A DNA stretch of 64,000 nucleotides. Source: Myxacorys californica WJT36-NPBG1 (lineage in GTDB: Bacteria; Cyanobacteriota; Cyanobacteriia; Leptolyngbyales; Leptolyngbyaceae). Under the pieces are notes generated by a model that was not told where the DNA came from, searched no databases, and saw only the letters and a program-made list of their open reading frames with translations. The DNA lies in NCBI GenBank assembly GCA_019359315.1, contig JAHHHO010000029.1, positions 1-64,000 of the forward strand. Direction: 5' to 3'. This document shows, one piece after another, positions 10,201-18,173 of the stretch; position 1 is the stretch's first letter, and every line of letters starts with the position of its first letter. The position numbers were made by a program, and so were the translations under genes.

Positions 10201-10319
10201 TCAAGTGATTCTCGGATTCGAGCAATCACGCCAGCTAGCGCTTTCTGCTGGTCTGTCTCAGCTTCGACGGTTGAAGAATGTGGGCTTGAGGTGCTGATTA
10301 GGTGAGTCATGTTGTGCAT
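7236..10319 (-). CDS. Histidine kinase with four tandem GAF domains, candidate cyanobacteriochrome
   Basis: A 1027-residue soluble sensor kinase. GAF1 spans about 28-190, GAF2 210-375, GAF3 398-580 and GAF4 594-728. A coiled linker, HisKA (AHEINNPVNF, His766) and an ATPase domain follow, with N-box Asn909/Asn913, DNGIG at 950 and GKGTGLGLS near 974. GAF1 has a D-x-C-F motif (Asp95-His-Cys97-Phe) and a second cysteine (Cys125) 28 residues on, as in DXCF cyanobacteriochromes. GAF2 keeps a Cys-His pair (Cys306) and GAF3 has Cys514-Tyr. GAF4 lacks the cysteine-bearing helix. There is no receiver domain and no adjacent response regulator, so its output partner is elsewhere. Light sensing is inferred from motifs only. 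Confidence 0.9.
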   Translation of the reverse strand: MHNMTHLISTSSPHSSTVEAETDQQKALAGVIARIRESLDLDTILKTAVTEVRQWLKVDRIVVFRLYPEQNWEGEFVSEDVAAPWGSAMHHKIQDHCFGEQLAPLYQQGHIHAIADIHAGQYQDCYLKMLEQFQVRANVVAPLLKGETLWGLLCIHDCQQARNWEDSEVEFVGQIAQQLGTAITQAEYLTQVQAQAIQLASATECERALAKTIDVIRRSLDPDTIFQTATEEARKLLQVERVAIYQFLPDWSGLFVAESLLDGWKPLVNSSPMVADTFLQETGGGRYSHNETCAIADIYQAGLKDCHIQLLEQFQAKAFAIAPILVGERLWGLVAAYQNTSPRDWQQLEVDWLAQIGTQTGVALQHAEYFKQVQMQSALLAQVAAQEKAVERQRAIAASIDRIRQSLDLETIFQTAVYEVQQLLNADRVVIYRFNPDWSGRFVAESMAPEWDSLVHPLTSSSHLRDNVSDCSLQQLATLPIVDSHLQDTQGGRFAKGERVRVCHDVDQAGFSDCYRQVLKTYQARAYAIAGIYHDQHLWGLLAAFQNSEPRRWQSDEVQLLTQISSQLGVALQQAEYVKQIEKAVERQRSLFKTIDKIRQSLDLDFIFRTTTQEVRQFLEVDRVAIYRFYKDWSGEFVADSIADGWTPTTTPQISVADIFLPNTQVGQYSRHEIFVPILQGETLWGLLVAYQMSEPRHWATDEKNLLTQIGVQLGIALQQAELLEQTRQQTTALTQALAELQDSQLRLIQGEKMASLGQLVAGIAHEINNPVNFISGNLGHLDEYFQTVLELIDLYQKHVPNPSVEIQDLIDDFDLDFVRQDSLKLLRSMQSGAERICQIVLSLRSFSRLDEAQCKFVNIHDGIDSTLLILQHRLNSTPARPAIQIIKQYGELPSVECYPAQLNQVIMNILSNGIDALEESIAARNNITPTIQIRTMVVNTNRISIRIKDNGIGLLDRVRSRIFDPFFTTKPVGKGTGLGLSISYQIITERHNGDLKCASQPNHGTEFAIEIPIRQSQMLRTGTETA

Positions 10320-10552
10320 GGCATGGAAAGCTATGTTATGAAGACCGCTCTAGTAGCAAAGAGACGCTACCTTAGCCCTACTCTCTGTGAGGAAAATCTT
10401 CACTCAAAATGCCCAACCATTTTTCAGCTCTAACCTGCCCTTGGACTGATTGACAAAGTAAATTCCTAGATGAACTTCTTGTGAACGCGCTTAGAAACTT
10501 AAGTTACAAATATAAGCATCAAATCCTACACGGCGGTATCAGCGATCGTTCG

Positions 10553-11230
10553 TTAAGGATTTCGTACAGCCCTGATCTCACTGACTTCTAAACGAAATTC
10601 TCCCGGATGGAATTTAGGGTTGAGTGCCCCGTCATATTCAAATTTGCTGAGCATGAGTTGCAGCGATCGCACTTGGCTCGAATTCACTGGCATTGCATTG
10701 GCCATTGTTTTCGCTCGAAACACAGGAATCAATTCTGAAAACGAAACTCGAACGTTGATCCACTCATGCGCCACGGTATCAAACGAGTAAGAGTATCCAA
10801 TACTGTCCCAACCGTCATCATCGCGCACCAAAAATTTGTAGCGATTGCCGTCGCCCTTGACCCGCAGTTCAATCCCGGTGTAACCGGAAAGATCGATGGC
10901 TGGATCAAAGTTACGAGTCCGTACTGAGGCAAACCCGCCCGAGTTATTGGTTGAGACATTGCCTGAAAATACCGCTTTGCCATTACTCCACTGGAACGAG
11001 CTATTGCTGACGCCACCCATAACGACATCATCCAGCGCACCCCATGTCTTAGAAATATCAGTTGCAGAATTGCTAAAGTCGAACAGAATCCGTTCGTTAC
11101 CTTGTCCTGTGAGGTCGGCTTGAGGATTAGGACGGGGTTGTATCATCTTTTGAATCCAACTGACAACAGGAATCGCTTCAAAATAGTCTAGCGTTTGAAT
11201 GAATCTACCGAGATCCCATTTCTGCGTCAT
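10553..11230 (-). CDS. CIA30-family protein
   Basis: A 225-residue protein. Most of it (about 45-222) is the CIA30 domain, a galactose-binding-like beta-sandwich named for a mitochondrial complex I assembly factor. Typical stretches are LFDFSNSATDISKTWGALDD followed by VVMGGVS, FSGNVSTNNSGGFASVRT and YKFLVRDDDGWDSIGY. Cyanobacterial members are conserved; a role in NDH-1 assembly is possible but unproven. The ATG at 11230 is the only sensible start and there is no signal peptide. The 233-bp spacer to the kinase gene holds no gene. Confidence 0.88.
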   Translation of the reverse strand: MTQKWDLGRFIQTLDYFEAIPVVSWIQKMIQPRPNPQADLTGQGNERILFDFSNSATDISKTWGALDDVVMGGVSNSSFQWSNGKAVFSGNVSTNNSGGFASVRTRNFDPAIDLSGYTGIELRVKGDGNRYKFLVRDDDGWDSIGYSYSFDTVAHEWINVRVSFSELIPVFRAKTMANAMPVNSSQVRSLQLMLSKFEYDGALNPKFHPGEFRLEVSEIRAVRNP

Positions 11231-11437
11231 GGCTGCGCTTTGGTAGAGAACATCCTCATTTTAGTAAAACGCTCAATTGGAAACCGGGTGAATGAAGTAC
11301 GGAAATACGAATCGAGTTTGATATGTTGTAAGCGTGGTATCGCTACTTGGTTCAACTACTTGGAACGGTTCAAGGCTTTAGGAAGATGGCGATCGCAGAT
11401 CCTTACTCTATTCTTGCTCTATGCCGTGGGAAGGAAC

Positions 11438-11469
11438 TTTATTTGACGACACCATTTATTTGACGACAC
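11438..11469. repeat. Tandem duplication abutting a start codon
   Basis: TTTATTTGACGACAC is present at 11438-11452 and 11455-11469, a 17-bp period. The second copy ends one base before the ATG of the hydrolase gene, so the duplication changes its 5' untranslated region. No Shine-Dalgarno sequence is evident in either copy. Confidence 0.9.
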
Positions 11470-11470
11470 T

Positions 11471-12364
11471 ATGTTGCAATTTCAGCCACCTGGATTTGGA
11501 CAAAAAACTATTCAGACATCGCTCGGTGCGATCGCATACTACACTCCGATCGATGCACCTTGGACACCGGATTCCGCCTCGTCTCCGATTGTCTTTCTCC
11601 ATAGCTTTGGTGGCGGAGCTTCTGCTTACGAATGGTCAAAAGTCTATCCCACATTTGCCAACACGCATCGCGTCATTGCGCCTGATCTGATTGGTTGGGG
11701 AAGCTCAGATCATCCAGCCCGAAATTATCGCGTGGACGATTATTTGATCGCGATCGCAGAAATCATTCAGCAGGTCTCCGAAGATCCGGTAACGTTAGTT
11801 GCTTCGTCGCTGACAGGGGCGATTGCTGTTCGTCTCGCCATAGAGCGCCCCCAATTAGTTCAGTCGCTCTTTCTTAGCTGTCCGTCCGGATTTGCGGATT
11901 TTGGACAAGATGCGGGACGCCGAATTCCGTTGCAAGTCATTGGGTTGCCGTTCCTTGATCGCGCGATCTATACGGTTGGCGCAACAACAGAGTTAGCCGT
12001 TCGGAACTTTTTGGAGCAATTTTTGTTTGCGAAGCGCAACCGCATCACCGATGAAATGGTTTCAGCCTATCTAGAATCTGCGCGTCAGCCCAATGCGGAA
12101 TATTCTGCCTTAGCGTTTTTGCGAGGCGATTTGTATTTTGATTTGTCAATGTACCTGTCTCAACTGACAATTCCGACCGCGATCGTGTGGGGCGAACAGG
12201 CGCAGTTTACGTCGGTCGATCTGGGTCGTCGTTTAGCTGCCCTAAATCCTCAAGCGGTTCAGAGCTTTCAGCCTATTCCTAATGCGGGCGTTTTATCTCA
12301 TCTAGAGCAGCCCGGTGTCATAGCAGGCTTGTTATTGCAATGGTTGCAATTTCACACCCGATGA
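11471..12364 (+). CDS. Alpha/beta hydrolase with atypical nucleophile elbow
   Basis: A 297-residue alpha/beta hydrolase. The oxyanion-hole region is FLHSFGGGASAYEW, and PDLIGWGSSDHP is typical of the family. The nucleophile elbow reads ASSLT (Ser113 central) where most members have GxSxG. A C-terminal histidine lies in SHLEQPG. At the usual acid position the sequence is WGEQAQFT, with Ala where Asp is common, so the acid may come from another loop or the enzyme may be altered. Substrate is unknown. The gene stands alone, preceded by a 17-bp-period duplication. Confidence 0.85.
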   Translation: MLQFQPPGFGQKTIQTSLGAIAYYTPIDAPWTPDSASSPIVFLHSFGGGASAYEWSKVYPTFANTHRVIAPDLIGWGSSDHPARNYRVDDYLIAIAEIIQQVSEDPVTLVASSLTGAIAVRLAIERPQLVQSLFLSCPSGFADFGQDAGRRIPLQVIGLPFLDRAIYTVGATTELAVRNFLEQFLFAKRNRITDEMVSAYLESARQPNAEYSALAFLRGDLYFDLSMYLSQLTIPTAIVWGEQAQFTSVDLGRRLAALNPQAVQSFQPIPNAGVLSHLEQPGVIAGLLLQWLQFHTR

Positions 12365-12809
12365 CTTGAGATGCCCTAGTTTAATACTATGTTTTGCTCC
12401 AACCTGTTCTTAGGAGGGAGCTTCTGGGATGCGATTGGGATGCGATCGCCAATATAGCGGTTCTTTAGCATTGAAAAAGCGTAGAGATACTGCCATTAGC
12501 TATCAAAATTATCAGCGTTTGATCGCGACACTAAGTCCTTTGACCTGGAAATAAAATAACTAGTTTGCTTCCAAGACTCGATTGGATAAAGGTTTTGTGC
12601 GATCGAACGTTAGGCTGTAACAAAACTTAATCGGCAGTTATTGAGAATTTATGTAGATTATTTGAAGTAAACTAATTGAGTCTGGCTCTCAATAGGTAAA
12701 ACACCTGTTCGATCCGAATCAACGTTATTGGATTCCCCAAAACGACAAATCGCCGTAGAGAGAACATGTCTGTCTCTACAGCGACCTGTAACCTAATTAA
12801 ACGGCTTCA
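12365..12809. other. 445-bp spacer
   Basis: Between the hydrolase and the convergent dps gene I find no gene. GTAGAGA (12755-12761) and TCTCTAC (12773-12779) form a hairpin just downstream of dps on the minus strand. It could serve as a weak terminator although it lacks a good T-run. Confidence 0.5.
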
Positions 12810-13346
12810 CTATCGACCAATGACTAAACTATCGGGCGCAAGGAAGTGGGTAATATGAAATGTACGGTCTTCGGTTGTCAGCAAAATCTTTTCATACAGA
12901 TAGCGAGTCGCGCGATCGCCCAACGATTCCGCTTGAGCCGCTCGCCGTCTGAGTTCGCCAATGATGGCTTGTTCTGCGCTGAGGTCATGCTCCAACATGA
13001 CTCGACAGGAATACACATCATCTGACTCAGGCGTGAAGCAGCATAGCTCAGACAGCTTGCTAAAGCTCACGGCGGGGATGCCACCTAACCCATTGAGCCG
13101 CTCACCAATCTCGTGAGCATACTCTTGAGCCTCCTCGTAGCTTTCATTAAAAAACTGATGCAGCGAATAGAACTCTGCTCCTTCGACAACAAGATGTTGC
13201 TTTTGGTACTGCAAGTACAACGCTTGAAAACTGGCGAATAGAATATTTAATCCTTCGCAAACTGGCTCAGTCGTTGAGCGCTCCAGCAAAACCGGATTGT
13301 CTACAATCTGTCCGAAAGGACGAACTAGCATCTGAGCATCAACCAT
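12810..13346 (-). CDS. dps: Dps-family ferritin-like DNA-protection protein
   Basis: A 178-residue four-helix-bundle protein. Dps forms dodecamers that oxidise Fe(II) with peroxide and store iron, protecting DNA. The ferroxidase signature is visible as [15 protein letters not shown] followed by [15 protein letters not shown], with His and Glu ligands at the subunit interface. The C-terminal helix region ends [16 protein letters not shown]. Length is usual for cyanobacterial Dps. The upstream region (13347-13500) contains short imperfect repeats (ATTCAGTAACT at 13444-13454 and 13459-13469, and CTTAA-containing units). I see no recognisable regulator site. It is monocistronic. Confidence 0.87.
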   Translation of the reverse strand: MVDAQMLVRPFGQIVDNPVLLERSTTEPVCEGLNILFASFQALYLQYQKQHLVVEGAEFYSLHQFFNESYEEAQEYAHEIGERLNGLGGIPAVSFSKLSELCCFTPESDDVYSCRVMLEHDLSAEQAIIGELRRRAAQAESLGDRATRYLYEKILLTTEDRTFHITHFLAPDSLVIGR

Positions 13347-13600
13347 GGGGTTCTCCTGTGAATGTATTTCCTTAACGTGTTTCCTTAAGTGTTCTCTTAA
13401 CGTGTTCTCCGTTCAGCAGGACTCAGCAGAGGATAGACATAGCATTCAGTAACTCTGTATTCAGTAACTTTGTACCGCTACACGTCTTCATAAACGATTG
13501 AGCCATGTTTTCTATTAAAAAGCAAGCGAGAAAAGCGGCTTGCCAAGCCACAGTTGAGAGGAGTTTTTAATACTGAAATTGTAACAATTTCTACTTTGAG

Positions 13601-13975
13601 ATGACGATTGAGTTCCGAATGGTTGTGCTGCCCAATTTAGAGATGAAATGTCCTCACTGTTACTCTGAGCAAACTAGTAAAAATGGTCACCGTCGGGGAA
13701 AACAATCTTATCTTTGCAAACACTGCGGACGGCAGTTTGTCGAGTCTTATTCCTCTAGAGGTTACTCTGAAGATGCTAAACAGATCTGCTTGAAAATGTA
13801 TTGTGATGGGGCTGGGTTGAGAGCGATCGAGCGAGCGACGGGGATCAGCCATAACACGGTGAGCAACTGGGTTAAACAAGCAGGGTTAACTCTCCAAGAA
13901 CCGCCTGAGGGAGACGACTTAATTGAAAATTTAGGCTCTCGTTCTTCCAATTTTCAAATCAAGAGTAGAGTTTGA
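13601..13975 (+). pseudogene. IS1-family transposase, N-terminal remnant
   Basis: A 124-codon frame. Residues 15-45 are a zinc ribbon (MKCPHC...KHCGRQF) and residues 55-95 a helix-turn-helix with CDGAGLRAIERATGISHNTV. This is the InsA-like N-terminal part of IS1 transposases. The catalytic DDE half is absent: the frame ends in a tail that does not look like transposase (SSNFQIKSRV), and nothing follows before the next gene at 14134. It is therefore probably a truncated, inactive insertion sequence. No inverted repeats were identified. Confidence 0.7.
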
Positions 13976-14133
13976 AAAATAGCTTAAATCCTTTAGTTCA
14001 CACGGTTTGAAAAGCTGAACTAACGACACCTTCATACCTAAATTGATAGCAGAACATTCGTCATTACATCGTTTAGCAGCTTCATAAAAACCTGACCAAA
14101 TAATTTGAATACTATTGCAACTCTTTGTAATCT

Positions 14134-14385
14134 GTGAGTACCCCCGTGAATTTAGAAAATTCCCCTTACCTATCGAGCGCGATCGTCGAAATTCAGTGTG
14201 ACGATCGCTGGCAAGTTTACTTTCGCTTGCAAGAATTAGACGTGCAGTGCTGGTGCGCGGCTCATCAACCCTTAACCGTGCGCGTGGATAGCGCGATCGC
14301 CCTGATTCACGTCTGGAGCGTGGTGAAGCAAACCGAGGCGCGATCGCAGCTGATCGAATGGTTAGAGGCGTGTTGGTGCGATTAG
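14134..14385 (+). CDS. Asr1405/Asl0597-type conserved small protein
   Basis: An 83-residue protein with the core DRWQVYFRLQELDVQCWC, LTVRVDSAIALIHVWSVVKQ and a Trp/Cys-containing end, matching my recollection of a small protein family restricted to cyanobacteria (Asr1405/Asl0597). Function is unknown. It has conserved Trp and Cys residues but no transmembrane segment. The start is GTG at 14134; another GTG at 14146 is possible. It lies 81 bp upstream of tpiA on the same strand and could be cotranscribed. Confidence 0.75.
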   Translation: MSTPVNLENSPYLSSAIVEIQCDDRWQVYFRLQELDVQCWCAAHQPLTVRVDSAIALIHVWSVVKQTEARSQLIEWLEACWCD

Positions 14386-14466
14386 CGCAATTAGCACATT
14401 CAAAAATGTCCCCTAAAGCCGTAGACTGGAGGATGCTATTGAACGTGATTTTGGGCTGAGCGACCT

Positions 14467-15198
14467 GTGCGAAAAGTTATCATTGCTGGCAATTGGAAGA
14501 TGTTTAAAACTCAATCGGAGACAATTGAGTTTTTACAGGGTTTTTTGCCCCAACTAGACACCACTCCTGACGATCGAGACATTGTATTGTGCGCTCCGTT
14601 CACCGATTTGGGAACGTTGTCTAGAAATTTGCATGGTAGTCGCATTCAAATCGGCGCTCAGAACGTCCATTGGGCCGAATCGGGAGCGTTTACGGGCGAA
14701 ATTTCTACCGCCATGCTTGTTGAATTGAGCGTCCGCTATGTGATCATTGGGCACAGTGAGCGCCGACAGTTTTTTGGCGAAACTGACGAAACGGTAAACC
14801 AGCGTCTCAAGGCGGCGCAAAAAGCGGGTCTCATTCCTATCCTATGTGTGGGCGAAAGTAAGCAGCAGCGAGACGCCGGAGAAACGGAATCGGTGATCTT
14901 CCAGCAGTTAGAAAAAGGGTTAGTCGGCATCGATCAGCAGAATTTAGTGATTGCCTATGAACCCATTTGGGCGATCGGCACGGGGGACACTTGTGCATCA
15001 GACGAGGCAAATCGCGTGATTGGTCTGATTCGGAAGCAGTTGAGTAACCCAAACATCACGATTCAATATGGTGGCTCGGTTAAGCCTGACAACATTGATG
15101 AGATCATGATGCAACCAGAAATTGACGGAGCACTAGTCGGAGGCGCAAGCCTAAACCCGCAAGATTTTGCGAAGCTAGTCAATTATGGCAAGATTTAG
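14467..15198 (+). CDS. tpiA: Triosephosphate isomerase
   Basis: A 243-residue TIM barrel that interconverts dihydroxyacetone phosphate and glyceraldehyde 3-phosphate in glycolysis and the Calvin cycle. Catalytic residues are present: Asn9 and Lys11 in IAGNWKMF, His96 in [10 protein letters not shown], Glu165 in [13 protein letters not shown]. The phosphate-binding loops GGSVKPDN and GALVGGASL are at the C-terminus. It begins with GTG at 14467. It is convergent with the response regulator gene. Confidence 0.97.
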   Translation: MRKVIIAGNWKMFKTQSETIEFLQGFLPQLDTTPDDRDIVLCAPFTDLGTLSRNLHGSRIQIGAQNVHWAESGAFTGEISTAMLVELSVRYVIIGHSERRQFFGETDETVNQRLKAAQKAGLIPILCVGESKQQRDAGETESVIFQQLEKGLVGIDQQNLVIAYEPIWAIGTGDTCASDEANRVIGLIRKQLSNPNITIQYGGSVKPDNIDEIMMQPEIDGALVGGASLNPQDFAKLVNYGKI

Positions 15199-15295
15199 TT
15201 GAAGGTATGGCAGCGGATTTGGTAACAGATGCAGATGTAGCGATCGCCTCCGGCAACGGTTTGCACAGGACAACAGATAATAGCGAGACGCGTCC

Positions 15296-16045
15296 TTATC
15301 CGAATCGGTAGCCAAATCCTCGAACCGTAATAATGTACTGCGGGCTGCTGGGATCGATTTCTAGCTTTTCGCGCAGCCATCGAATGTGAACATCCACTGT
15401 TTTTGAATCGCCCAAATAACTGATTCCCCAGACTCGTTCTAGAAGTTCTTCGCGGGCAAAGACGCGGCGGGGAGTTCGCATAAACAGTTCGAGCAGCGAG
15501 AACTCTTTAGGAGAAAGACTAATTTCTTCACCGCGAACTGTGACTCGAAATTCTTGCAGATAGAGAACAACGTCTTGAAACTGAAGCACAGGAGAAGCTT
15601 GAGCGCTAGGTTGAGATTGGCGACGCAACAGCGCTCGACAACGGGCAACTAATTCTCGCAACCCAAATGGTTTTGTGAGATAGTCATCCGCCCCAACTTC
15701 CAGCCCTACCACGATATCAGTTTCGCTTCCTCTAGCACTCAAAATCAGAATCGGCATTGTGTTCCCCTCTTGCCGTATCAATCGGCACAGATCCAACCCC
15801 CCAATGTAAGGAATCATCAGATCCAGGATCAGCAAATCGATTGTGGGGATAGCAGATGCGATTTGCGATTCACTTTGCGAAGTCCTAGAGGAGCGCTGAA
15901 TTAGTTGAAGAGCCCGACGACCATCTTCGGCAGTCAGGACTTGATAGCCTTCTTGAGTGAGGGCAAGGGTAATGGATTCAAGAATCAAAGGTTCATCGTC
16001 AACGACTAAAATGCAAGCAAGATAGGGAGTTTCGGACGGTTGCAT
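15296..16045 (-). CDS. OmpR-family response regulator, SphR-like, next to pst genes
   Basis: A 249-residue two-domain regulator. Receiver domain at about 10-140: VVDDEP acidic pair, phospho-acceptor Asp75 in LLILDLMIP, and the KPFG lysine. A winged-helix DNA-binding domain follows at about 150-249 (SPKEFSLLELFMRTPRRVF ... VDVHIRWLREKLE ... TVRGFGYRFG). It is closely related along its length to the regulator at 48164-48931, which is paired with a SphS-like kinase. Here no kinase is adjacent, and the gene follows pstB on the same strand behind a PHO-box-like element at 16337-16366. Phosphate control is inferred from paralogy and location. Confidence 0.92.
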   Translation of the reverse strand: MQPSETPYLACILVVDDEPLILESITLALTQEGYQVLTAEDGRRALQLIQRSSRTSQSESQIASAIPTIDLLILDLMIPYIGGLDLCRLIRQEGNTMPILILSARGSETDIVVGLEVGADDYLTKPFGLRELVARCRALLRRQSQPSAQASPVLQFQDVVLYLQEFRVTVRGEEISLSPKEFSLLELFMRTPRRVFAREELLERVWGISYLGDSKTVDVHIRWLREKLEIDPSSPQYIITVRGFGYRFG

Positions 16046-16336
16046 ACAGGCGCTCGTAACAGCAATTCTCGCATCTCAGAACTTTAAATTCCAACATCAA
16101 CCGATGTGCTCTCTGTTGGCATAGAGAAACCTGTTAGAGCTTTCCTATCTTTTCTTCTAGCAGGAAGACAGTAGGATTTGAACGTTCAGGGATTGCTGAG
16201 TTGTCGTGCAATACTGCTTATGTATCCTACTGTTCTCAAGCCAGCTTCTTAGGAAATAGGCTTGTGTTAACAAAGGCTGCCAACGTGTTGCACGATGCGT
16301 GAACCACCTCTAGAATACGTGTCGCGCCGTTCACTC

Positions 16337-16366
16337 AGGTTAAGGTTATTTAAAAAATATATTAAG
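16337..16366 (-). promoter_or_regulatory. PHO-box-like triple repeat upstream of the orphan regulator
   Basis: Read on the minus strand, three 8-mers follow each other: CTTAATAT (16366-16359), TTTAAATA (16354-16347) and CTTAACCT (16344-16337), with spacers of 4 and 2 bases. CTTAACCT is the cyanobacterial PHO-box unit bound by SphR. The geometry equals that of the element upstream of pstS. It lies in the 329-bp gap between pstB and the regulator gene (16046-16374), where I see nothing else, and about 290 bp before the regulator start. Confidence 0.55.
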
Positions 16367-16374
16367 CCTTCGCT

Positions 16375-17193
16375 TCAACCAAATCGCCCTTCAATATAAT
16401 CGCGCGTCCGAGAATGGGTTGCAGACCCAAAAATTTTAGCGGTTGAGCCCAGTTCAATTAACCGCCCCACTTGGCTTTCGTCTGTGCTAAAAAAGGCAGT
16501 GTAGTCTGAGATGCGAGCCGCTTGCTGCATGTTGTGAGTGACAATGACGATCGTCAACTCCTGCTGTAAGGAGCGAATCAGTTCTTCAATTTTGAGGGTT
16601 GCGATCGGGTCGAGAGCAGAACACGGCTCGTCCATCAGCAAGACTCGTGGTTTTACCGCTAACGCCCGCGCGATGCACAATCGCTGCTGCTGCCCGCCCG
16701 ATAAACTTAATGCCGATTTCTTCAGGCTATCTTTGACCTCATTCCACAAGGCCGCATCGCTTAGCGCTGACTCAACCACATCATCTAAGACAGCGCGAGA
16801 TGGACGACTAAACACCCGCACACCGTAAGCCACATTATCGTAAATGCTAGTTGGAAATGGGTTGGGCTTTTGAAATACCATTCCGATTTGACGTCTTAAT
16901 TGATTGAGATTGACTCGCTGGCTGTAAATGTTTTGTCCAAAAAACTGAATCTCGCCCTTGACTCGCATGTTGCTTTCGAGTTCACCAATGCGGTTGAGTG
17001 CTTTGATAAAGGTTGATTTACCGCATCCAGACGGCCCGATAATTGCGGTCACTTGTCCTGGGTAAACGTCAAGTGAGACCTCTTCAAGAACTTGGCGATT
17101 TCCGTAGTAAACATCCACACTGCGAGCGCAAAGTGCTAGATCCGATTCGGGTGATGTGACGAGACTGGGGGTTGGAGAGTTGGGGGATGGCAT
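16375..17193 (-). CDS. pstB: Phosphate ABC transporter ATP-binding protein PstB
   Basis: A 272-residue ABC ATPase that powers the high-affinity phosphate importer PstSCAB at the inner face of the membrane. Walker A is GPSGCGKST (53-61), the signature is LSGGQQQR (164-171) and Walker B is VLLMDEP (184-190), followed by the switch His in VIVTHNM. VFQKPNPFPTSIYDNVAYG is characteristic of PstB. The first 18 residues are a Ser/Pro-rich extension. It is the last gene of the minus-strand cluster pstS-pstC-pstA-pstB. No phoU is seen in the window. Confidence 0.97.
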   Translation of the reverse strand: MPSPNSPTPSLVTSPESDLALCARSVDVYYGNRQVLEEVSLDVYPGQVTAIIGPSGCGKSTFIKALNRIGELESNMRVKGEIQFFGQNIYSQRVNLNQLRRQIGMVFQKPNPFPTSIYDNVAYGVRVFSRPSRAVLDDVVESALSDAALWNEVKDSLKKSALSLSGGQQQRLCIARALAVKPRVLLMDEPCSALDPIATLKIEELIRSLQQELTIVIVTHNMQQAARISDYTAFFSTDESQVGRLIELGSTAKIFGSATHSRTRDYIEGRFG

Positions 17194-17235
17194 GGGAGAG
17201 GGAAAATCAGGGATGAAGAATGAAGAGGCAGGTTA

Positions 17236-17258
17236 TGCGATTCGCGCAGAGCGCAACT
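17236..17258. repeat. Dispersed 23-bp repeat, copy 1
   Basis: The core GCGATTCGCGCARAGCGYAA occurs here in the pstA-pstB gap and at 53790-53812 right after pdhA. The 23-base copies differ at two positions. A weaker related stretch (TAGCGCGGAGCGCAACTCC) lies inside the TonB-like gene near 20931. Confidence 0.7.
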
Positions 17259-17273
17259 TCAGAAGAACCACAC

Positions 17274-17297
17274 ATGTCGTTAACATATGTCGTTAAC
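17274..17297. repeat. Tandem duplication at the pstA stop codon
   Basis: ATGTCGTTAAC is present at 17274-17284 and 17287-17297, a 13-bp period. The second copy includes the pstA stop codon. Confidence 0.85.
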
Positions 17298-18171
17298 GCT
17301 TGCGAGTGATCAATCGCGAGAGCAGATTGGTGAGTAGCACCATTCCGAGCAGCACAACCGACGCTGTCCACGCCAACTGAATTTGTTCGGGAAAGGGAGA
17401 GCCAGAGTAGTTGTAGATCATGACGGACAGCGACGGAGTTGGATTGAGAATATTTTCGATCCAGCTTTGACTAAAGAGGGCTGTGAATAGCAACGGCGCA
17501 GTTTCTCCAGAAACACGAGCAATGGCAAGTAAAACGCCAGTTGTAATACTGGGTAATGCTGATGCTAATACAACCTTGAATGTTGTTTGAATCGAGTTTG
17601 CACCCAGCGCAGCAGACGCAAAACGTTGCTGTTGAGGAACAAGCTTTAATGCTTCTTCGGTCGATAGCACTACGATCGGTAACATGATCACTGCCAGTGC
17701 AAATGCACCTGCTAACGCCGAGAATCCTTTGTAGTTAAATAGTGTGGCTAATACAATAACGGCATAGGCAAAAACGCCAACGACAATCGATGGAACCGCG
17801 CTAAGAATTGACATCACGAATCGAACAATCGTTGCTGTCGCGCTTGTTTTGCCAACTTCGGATAAGTAGATCGCCGTGAGAATTCCGAACGGAACGCTGA
17901 GCAAGGCTGCGATCGCGACCATTAAAACAGTGCCTTGAATCGCATTACCAAAGCCACTCGGCACTCCGGTTTCCCCAGCGGGTGCGGGTAGAGAGGTAAA
18001 TACCTCCCATTTCAGCCCTGGCAACCCCTGGCGGAAGATCTCAAACAAAATTGAGAGCAGCGCGAGTAGAGCGAGAGCCGTTGAGAGGGCTGCGATCGCG
18101 TTCATTCCGTAGCTAAACAGAGTGCGCCCAAGCGGAAGCGGTTTCGTCAGTTGTCGATCGAAAAGAGTCAT
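17293..18171 (-). CDS. pstA: Phosphate ABC transporter permease PstA
   Basis: A 292-residue inner-membrane permease with about six transmembrane helices; with PstC it forms the phosphate channel. The PstA family signature is seen in VPFGILTAIYLSEVGK, ILSAVPSIVVGVFAYAVI and the coupling-loop region EEALKLVPQQQRFASAALGA. The cytoplasmic loop with ALGAN contacts PstB. It starts 3 bp after the pstC stop, which implies translational coupling. Confidence 0.96.
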   Translation of the reverse strand: MTLFDRQLTKPLPLGRTLFSYGMNAIAALSTALALLALLSILFEIFRQGLPGLKWEVFTSLPAPAGETGVPSGFGNAIQGTVLMVAIAALLSVPFGILTAIYLSEVGKTSATATIVRFVMSILSAVPSIVVGVFAYAVIVLATLFNYKGFSALAGAFALAVIMLPIVVLSTEEALKLVPQQQRFASAALGANSIQTTFKVVLASALPSITTGVLLAIARVSGETAPLLFTALFSQSWIENILNPTPSLSVMIYNYSGSPFPEQIQLAWTASVVLLGMVLLTNLLSRLITRKR

Positions 18172-18173
18172 GG

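Noticed and set aside
11195-11690. Plus-strand frames of 83 and 89 codons around the start of the alpha/beta hydrolase
   Set aside because: They overlap the CIA30 start and the hydrolase in other frames and have no recognisable features.
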